Position numbers and translations under genes: made by a program
Notes under the pieces: model-generated
What the model saw: the letters and a program-made list of their open reading frames with translations, nothing else
What the model was told of the DNA's origin: nothing
Database searches by the model: none
NCBI RefSeq assembly: GCF_022581195.2
Contig: NC_061461.1
Coordinates: 2,356,001 to 2,420,000, forward strand
DNA length: 64,000 nucleotides
Direction: 5' to 3'
DNA from: Helicoverpa zea
Lineage: Eukaryota; Arthropoda; Insecta; Lepidoptera; Noctuidae
In this document: positions 57,251-64,000 of the stretch, in pieces
How the letters are laid out: every line of letters begins with the position of its first letter
How positions within the stretch are numbered: position 1 is the stretch's first letter

Positions 57251-59716
57251 GGTGTATATAACCCACCTGGCTGTATTTATGGCGAGCTGTGGCTCTTATT
57301 TCCTGCCATCTTGTTTCTAGTTCGTGGCGTGATTATACGATGTTTATAGATTAGCGGAAGAATTACAGAGAAATTGTTCGAGCACGTGATAGCTGAAATC
57401 AATGCTATAATAGTTAGGCATTTGACGAATGGCAATGTCCGCCATTTTTTGCCATTGATATTATTATGTCTATTAGCAGAATTTATCTTTAAAATATTGG
57501 TAAAAAATAACAAAAGGACTCCAAATTTAATTCATTGTTTCTAAATTATTATTGACATGATATTTTCATAAATATTATTTCGATATCGCGTGCTTAAACG
57601 TGAGCTTTCAATAAATTTTAGTGTGTTTACTTTTACGAGCAATCAAATATGTCTCCAAGTATATGTTATCTACTTTAAATAAGTTGCCAAAGGGTCAAAG
57701 AACGTTACGGCTCCACGACCTCACCTCTGTTGTGCAAAGTAAGAGCGATCAGCGGTTATTGTAGAAAAACTAATTAGTCAGTTGTTTCAGGATTACGGTA
57801 TTTGCGAGGTCTTTTTGCAAGGCATTTTCATGAGTTTTTAATTTCATGGGCTTACCATATCGCGTTTGTATATAAATTTAACAGGTCAGATATCAGTTTT
57901 GTAAAATCTGATTGTGCTACTATATATCCACGCCCTTATTTATTACATTATTTAGGGCTTTAGTAAAATCTGACACTGCCTAATGTCAAACTGGGTAAGA
58001 CTGGAGTGATCTGTTGATTTCCCACCTAAAATAATATATAAACCATTTCGATCATAAAAGTACAGAACTAGTACTTTAAAATCGCTACCTCCTATCCATT
58101 ACAACATTGCACATTGCAAAACAATCGTAAATATTGTATGAGCTCCCTACCTCGGGACAGACGCAGCTGCACCCGGTAGCATCATGAGACGTGCAGTGGT
58201 TTTGTGGCACTGACCAATTGAGTGTCTATTGAGTGTCGCTTATTCTATTGCTACTCGTAAAATGGCGATACTGATATAATGGAGGAAGGTTAACGAGGGT
58301 TGCAGGGTCAATAACCTGGAGTTTCTAAACCCAAATGTTATTATATGCCCAGGCATGCTTTGATTTTCACTGACTAGTTATTAGGTAAGGAATTTACAGT
58401 TTATGCTGACATAAAGCATGAAATTTTGTATTATCTCAGACTCGGCTAGGTTAGGACTCAATGTATTTAGGCAAGTAGGTTGTTTTATTGGGAACTGGTT
58501 ACCGAATATATAGGCAATAATTAGGTATAATTAACTGCCTCATAAACTTATTACAAATGAATAAAAGCTTTGCATGTATTTGCCTATGTGTCTATGTTTG
58601 AACTTGATAATAACAGCCGAAATTCTAATAATTTCCGTTCATTTCACAAGCTGCTTTTGAAAACACATTGTTACTCTGCCAGTGTTAAATTGGTCCATTT
58701 GTAAAATACCTCACGTTGCAAACGGTAAAAAAATAGATCTGCCATTCTAAAAAAGTGTGCTATATTTTTTTTCTGTTCGTTCGTAAAACAGCACTTGTTT
58801 GACACCGAATGTTGACATTGCATTTTGCGTGTGTTCGCGTTATATGTGTACTGCGAGGAATATTTGGCGATCACAAATAAGTAAAGTTTCCAGAAAAAAA
58901 ATGGTAATGAAATTGTGAATAACATAAAGTTAGCATAACTCAAAGTGTAAAAATAAAACTTTTAATTCTGTGTATATTTTTTTATTTTATTGATAAAAAT
59001 CCAAAAATAGAACCCCAATGTTTTCTATTCCATTGATATAAAATAAATTGTCTATTTAAAATTAAATAAAAATTTTTGCAAATCTTTATTCCTAGAATTA
59101 CTTCAAATCTGTAAGCGATATAAAACAATCACTTAAGCAGTAGGTAATTTAAATGCTCCCCTTTTATTTGTATTTACCTGTAAGGGTGCCCTTTTGGACA
59201 ATGTTACTGAAACGTCCTCGCCTCAGGGCTGGTTTAAGCGAATTGTTAGAACAGGCACATACGTATAGAAAATACGGAGAATTAAATAAATAAAAAATTA
59301 TAATGTTAATTTTAGATTTAAATTATGTGAAAAATAATTTTGAGTGCTACAAGTTCATATTTTAAGCTCAAGAGAAGTAGAGAGTGGGATTGATAGCTAT
59401 GAGGAAAAAGAACATTATTATTCAGTTGTTGAACCATACTCATGTTATTGTAGACTCTGTAACAGCAAAATAGTTCTTCTGTACACTGGAAATCAAAAAG
59501 GAAATTAGAATTTTACATTATTCTAAATTTAATCAACATAAAGAATACCCCAAACCTGCAAAGCAAAATAGTTCACCAAAGTTAATTAATTCAGGTGTCC
59601 TATTCCGAAGTGAGTATTGCATCGCTTGCAGCAATGTTGCAAACGTTAATGTCTGACATTCAGCTTTACTGTTAGTGCTCTCTTCGTTTGTATGAGTCAC
59701 AGAGTAAGTAAAGATA
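57251..59716. other. Non-coding stretch, 57.3-59.7 kb
   Basis: Plain AT-rich sequence with short open frames only. I saw no gene or clear repeat. Confidence 0.5.
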
Positions 59717-60006
59717 ATCGGAGATGTCACAATGCAGGTAGGTCAGGCGAGTTCTTCTAGGTCAAATTCAGGGGCATGACTGAAATGATCAGTTAAGATT
59801 GTATCTTTAAGACATCTGACGACGATTTTTGGTAGCACAAAAATAAGCTCGGTCCAATGAATATGGTCGGTATAGCGGCTAGCAGCGTGAGGGAGTGTCG
59901 GTCTCCTGCTGACTAGAACCCATCATGTTTCTTTGTAGGCCCTTTATGTACCAGGGATGCGGTAACTCTACCGAATAATCCTGCAGTCCGTTTTGGCATC
60001 TCCGCT
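59717..60006. mobile_element. Second AGCGGAGATG-type element, overlapping another repeat
   Basis: CGGAGATGTCACAATG opens the segment and TTGGCATCTCCGCT closes it after 290 bp, close to the 280 bp of the element at 56971. Its right half contains the GCAGCGTGAGGGAGTGTCGG block shared with the repeat at 63535, so it is either chimeric or the two families are related. Confidence 0.5.
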
Positions 60007-63000
60007 AGCTATGTTTTCCATGGTATGAGTCAACGTTACAGAATAGTGCTCCGGGGACCGCATTACCGAATGTTAAGAGTTCTATCTTTTAGTGCGCGGA
60101 CTGATAATGTCCGTAAATGCTGGCCATTACTTTTGTTTGCAGTGTTCTAGGTTGGTAAGGAATCTTAGTAATATTATAAGTGTGCAAGTTTGTATGGATG
60201 TTTGTTCATCTTCAGGCAGAAATTACGATTTTGATGAAACTTGGCGGTAATATAGGATGTAATAGAACATGGTGCTGTGCTGTGCTTGTTAGATTCAATT
60301 TTGAAATTCTGCTTGCATAAAAAACTTTCATTAAAATAATAACCATATACCTGAAATACAAGTTCTCTCCTGCAGATACATAATAATATCCAAAAAATAT
60401 TCTTCTAAAAGTGCTACCCAAAATAATTTCCAACATAGAGATTTCGGCAGAACATTTTGTAAAAACTTCCCCAGTCCCCGGGGTACGGTAGATGCAACGT
60501 ACCCTTACATCCGGGCCTCTCAAGTATTTGCCGTGCGCTCTAAACCGAGTCGAACGAGAATCGAATCCCAAATTCGATGTTAGAATAAATAATTATTTTA
60601 TATCGATTTGTTTGGATTGTACGTATTGGGTTATCGATTTGAGTGGTAGAACGAACGGGTGTATTTTCTTTTGTATATTTTGTAGAGACGCATTAGAGTG
60701 ATCATGGACTAAAGTGTTTATTTTTGCTTCGCGACTACTATGTTTAATAACATACTGATCATTTTACATGACGCAGTTAGTAAAAGTATTTCCAATTGTT
60801 ACGACTTTCCATTACCATAAGAAATGAATAATATATCCGATACAGGAAAATACAGAACGATAAATCAATATTCATCAGGAAAATATTATTTATGTTATTA
60901 CTTATTGAGAAGACAAGATATATTGTTGGCCATAGGTGAATGTCCCAAGAGCTCTTTAAAGACTTCGAAGCTTTAAGCAACAAAATAATCGACTTCTAAA
61001 AACTTTTAATAAAAGCTTAACTTGAAATCCCAAAAGGAAAACCGTACGAGTATATTTTGCAGCGAAAATTTTCCACTTGCACAAAAATCAAATTTGGAAA
61101 GTTCTAGTAAAGTTTTCGTTTCTTTATTTTCTCACTTAACACTTTGTTACCTTGGTGCCTTATACGGGAATTGTTCTCGCTCGTTTGAGCACACGAATAT
61201 ATTGGAAAAGTTAACTGGAATACGTAGGTACTTGTGTATTGAGCACAAGTGGAAAATCGTCAAAGTTAAATTGGAGATCACTATCTGGGAGTCAGGATTT
61301 GAATCTGAGATTTTATCTGGATTTATATTGGTGTGCACTTGTTGTTCTTCAAGCTTTTGTGAATAATGGAAAGAACATCGCGAACTTTTTCATATAAATA
61401 TAAGTTGTGTAGAAGCGTTAATAACGTCACAATGTTTAACAAACTCTGTCTGTTATTTAATAAAGTGCTTCACCTCTCTCTATCTGTTTGCAATAAAGTC
61501 AAAAACTAGAATTTTATATATAGATAGAGGAATTTATGAGGTAGCTTTAGATAAACCCAATCTTATACAAACTAAAGATGGTGGCTAATTTTGGAAAAAG
61601 GTATGTAGGTACTTAATATGAAAGAAGTTACGCAGTAGACAGATATGTATGTAGTAACTGCTGAAACTTTAAGCAACTATATTGAGCTCAGTTCCATAGC
61701 AAATTTCTTTTCAACAACGACCTCTACAAAATTCCCCTTATCACCAGTAATGGACACTTAATTTTAAGTAGCAAACAAAAACAAGGGCCTCCATTATCAT
61801 AGGTCATTTCCATAGGCTCTTAGAGCTGAGCAGCATTACAACGAAATGAAAAGCTAATGTCTGGAAATAACGTGCAATCAAATAGCACGCACGAGGCCCA
61901 TTTCCCTTGCATTTCGCCCTATGGGGTCTGTTATGGGATTATTGAGAGGTGTACGGCTTTTATCTTTTTTTTTGTTCCTGATAGGATGCTGAAAGGTTTG
62001 GCTAAAATATTGATTTTGAGTTAACGTTGTTTGTTTGATTAAGTTCATTTTTATCAGAACTATGAAATTCTGTTACTTAGTGCTCTAAAAATAAGTACGT
62101 TTGCTGTTCATCTTTTTATTTTATGCGTCTATATCGGTCTAAGTCATCGGATAAAATGCAAGTACCTCTTACAAGATAATTCTGATGTGCATACGAATTT
62201 ATTTATAATTTAAATTGAAAACATGTTAAATTGCGAAAAATTATCACACCGCATAGCGGATCGTGTTTTTGTATTTAATTATAGCAATTTTAAAAAAGCA
62301 CCATCATCTAAAACTTCGAAAAAAACAAAAAGCGAAAAATGGTCGTCTCCATCAAAACGTCATCGTTCGCAAGGGGAGGTAGGGGAGATAATTAACAATT
62401 AGTTAATGGAACGCTTGGAATGTTTGCAGACTACTCGTGGCGAGGAGGCCGGGGGAAAATGGAATACCTCATGTTGATGTTGTCTTAAAATGGATTAGTC
62501 GTTGAGGGAAGTGCAGTTTTCTATTTCAGGGAACTATTGGAAGTGACGCGGAGGAATGGCGAGTGTAGGTTGTATGCAGTTGAGAGTTACGGGTGATTGG
62601 TTGCTTGTAACAGGTGAGTTTCGGTCTGCAGTTTACGCGAAATTCACTGTCAGTCTCTAGGTATTGTTAGCTAAAGTAAATATGAGATAAAAAAACTTAG
62701 AACACATAGATCATGAAGATACAACACCTAAGAATAATTAAAAAAATCTTAGTTACTTAAAAGTGTTGCTTTGTCTTCTTTTATTAGAAGTGTAAATTTT
62801 TCATTGGATCCTTTTCACAATTGGCAGTGTACATACGTACTCATCTCACGATCCAAATAAACCGCAAATAAAAAAAGCAAACTAATCACAATTTTATTTT
62901 GAACTTATTTCCATCACTAGAAATAACTTCTTTCTTAATAAAGATCGTATCTTTTGCTCCATTTCGGTGAGTTTCTACAGACGTTGCTAGAACGGTATTC

Positions 63001-63534
63001 ATCTGTCCGTATCGCTCAGATGGGGCTATTTATTCAACGTGGTGCAAGGAATTGGATTACCGGGGACTTATTGTGCGGGACACGTTCGTGTATTAATTAT
63101 TGTTTGAAGCAAACAATGTTCTGAATGTGCGATGTTTTTGAGTTATTTTTAAATTATTATTTAGTGGAATATTTTTTTGGTATTTGTTGATTATTTTCTG
63201 TTGATACTATGATAGAGCTGGACACTGAATAATAGTTTTTGAGAGGTCAATTTCTCCCCACTTTCCAAATTTTAGAATGACGTGCTTGTTTTGTGTAAAT
63301 GTTACAGCCATAGTGATTAAATAAATATTATACATAATCACTGGTCATTATATATAATACCCAAATTGACTAGATAATATGATAAATTAATCACTTTATC
63401 TGGATATTATTCATAATAGCAGGTCAAAGTTGGCCAAAGTAATAAATATGGTATAACCAACTTACTACTGACTAATTCTTAAAAACGGTTGAAGTTATTG
63501 TCGACCTTTTTTATGATTAATCATCAAATGATTC
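60007..63534. other. Non-coding stretch, 60-63.5 kb
   Basis: It contains the head of a dispersed repeat near 60168-60260 (TAATATTATAAGTGTGCAAG and TTTGATGAAACTTGG). Open frames of 114-119 codons (60212-60571 minus, 61022-61366 plus) show no recognisable domain. Confidence 0.5.
60168..60260 (+). repeat. Head of a dispersed repeat
   Basis: GTAATATTATAAGTGTGCAA, TGTTTGTTCATCTTC and TTTGATGAAACTTGGCGG follow the order seen at the 5' ends of the copies at 6741 and 55405. Confidence 0.55.
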
Positions 63535-64000
63535 CTCCCGCTGTGGTTTAGCAGCGTGAAGGAGTGTCGGACTGTTAGTGACTTAAACCCACTGGGGTTT
63601 GCAGAATCTCTTCGAGGAGCGCGTGGAACAACGCGCGCTGCCTAGACGAGCCCATGTCTTCTAAGAGACGGAACGACGATGAGCCACCCGAAACTCACCG
63701 CCCACAGACCCACGCCTAAGAACCGCTAAGGTCTTCAACGTCCATGACAGCAGCTGGGATGAGAGGAGTGAATTCCTCTAGCGTCTGCATGCGTCTCATG
63801 CAGACGCTAGATGCATCCCATTGCCTCTCACCCCGGACCATGGCTTAAACCAGGGTCGGGCACGAGATGTCGCCGCTGCGTATTGCCTCGACGAGGACAC
63901 GGCATGCGGCAGTGCCCTTCCCAGGCAGGGCACACCTAGACTGTGTGGTTCACCGTATCCTCCGGGCCGTCCGAATAGTGGCCTGAGCCACACCTCAAAG
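63535..64000 (+). repeat. GC-rich repeat running off the right edge
   Basis: It starts with GCTGTGGTTTAGCAGCGTGA and AGGAGTGTCGGACTG, then AACCCACTGGGG, similar to 59875-59930. GC content rises sharply from here to the window end. It may be the 5' region of a long retroelement that continues beyond 64000. A 14-bp perfect hairpin lies inside (63778-63810). No coding domain was recognised. Confidence 0.55.
63778..63810. other. Perfect 14-bp hairpin
   Basis: CTAGCGTCTGCATG (63778-63791) and CATGCAGACGCTAG (63797-63810) are exact inverted repeats separated by five bases (CGTCT). Confidence 0.9.

Noticed and set aside
60212..60571. 119-codon minus-strand open frame with an RT/transposase-like feel at its start
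   Set aside because: No domain or motif was recognised. Part of it overlaps a dispersed repeat head. Hydrophobic and aromatic runs are expected in AT-rich chance frames.
60490..60580. tRNA-like A box (GGTTTAGAGCGCACGGC on the minus strand)
   Set aside because: There is no matching B box at the right distance and orientation, so neither a tRNA nor a SINE could be supported.
61022..61366. 114-codon plus-strand open frame
   Set aside because: It starts at a TTG, has no known motif and ends in a Cys/Ser-rich chance stretch.
1..64000. CRISPR arrays, operons, ribosome-binding sites or bacterial insertion sequences
   Set aside because: Introns, poly(A)-type signals, SINEs and non-LTR elements show a eukaryotic genome, and no evenly spaced repeat-spacer array is present.

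Overview
The window is eukaryotic and most likely from a moth or butterfly (Lepidoptera, possibly a noctuoid moth). It is AT-rich, its one recognisable cellular gene is split by GT-AG introns, and it is crowded with repeat types familiar from lepidopteran genomes: tRNA-headed SINEs ending in GATGATG, many short inverted-repeat elements, and fragments of the common 'CTACTGAACCGAT' dispersed repeat. Species is not determinable from the sequence alone. All repeat-family names rest on recognition, not on a database search.

Left part (1-15,023). The only confident cellular gene is a minus-strand, seven-exon gene (exons between 15,023 and 4,309) for a secreted 397-residue protein. It has a signal peptide, a spondin_N domain, an acidic linker and a single C-terminal thrombospondin type-1 repeat, which is the layout of spondin-2 / M-spondin. 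All splice phases close only when a 35-nt microexon (4,807-4,841) is included. Intron 1 is 6.2 kb.

Middle part (15-45 kb). A textbook core promoter (TATA box, then TCAGT initiator 30 bp on) lies at 19,203-19,235 on the plus strand. It is followed 33 bases later by an ATG that abuts a splice-donor-like GT, but no downstream coding exon was recognised. At 26,080-28,050 a 5'-truncated, jockey-type non-LTR retrotransposon with an intact 543-residue reverse-transcriptase frame sits inside a copy of a foldback DNA element. A fuller 720-bp copy of that foldback element lies at 30,363-31,082. Further on are a 0.92-kb inverted-repeat element (33,610-34,530), a SINE with perfect 15-bp target duplications (36,620-37,040) and a very GC-rich 213-bp foldback MITE (43,636-43,848).

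Right part (45-64 kb). A 2.54-kb element (45,559-48,097) has inverted ends and TA target duplications. It carries a small spliced gene for an 84-residue Cys-rich protein and a nested 407-bp GC-rich foldback MITE. The rest is intergenic or intronic DNA with further MITEs, SINE pieces and a GC-rich repeat that runs off the right edge.

Apart from the spondin gene and the mobile-element genes, I saw no supportable coding sequence. The stretch from 19 to 64 kb may be intergenic, or the long first intron of a gene that starts at 19.2 kb.
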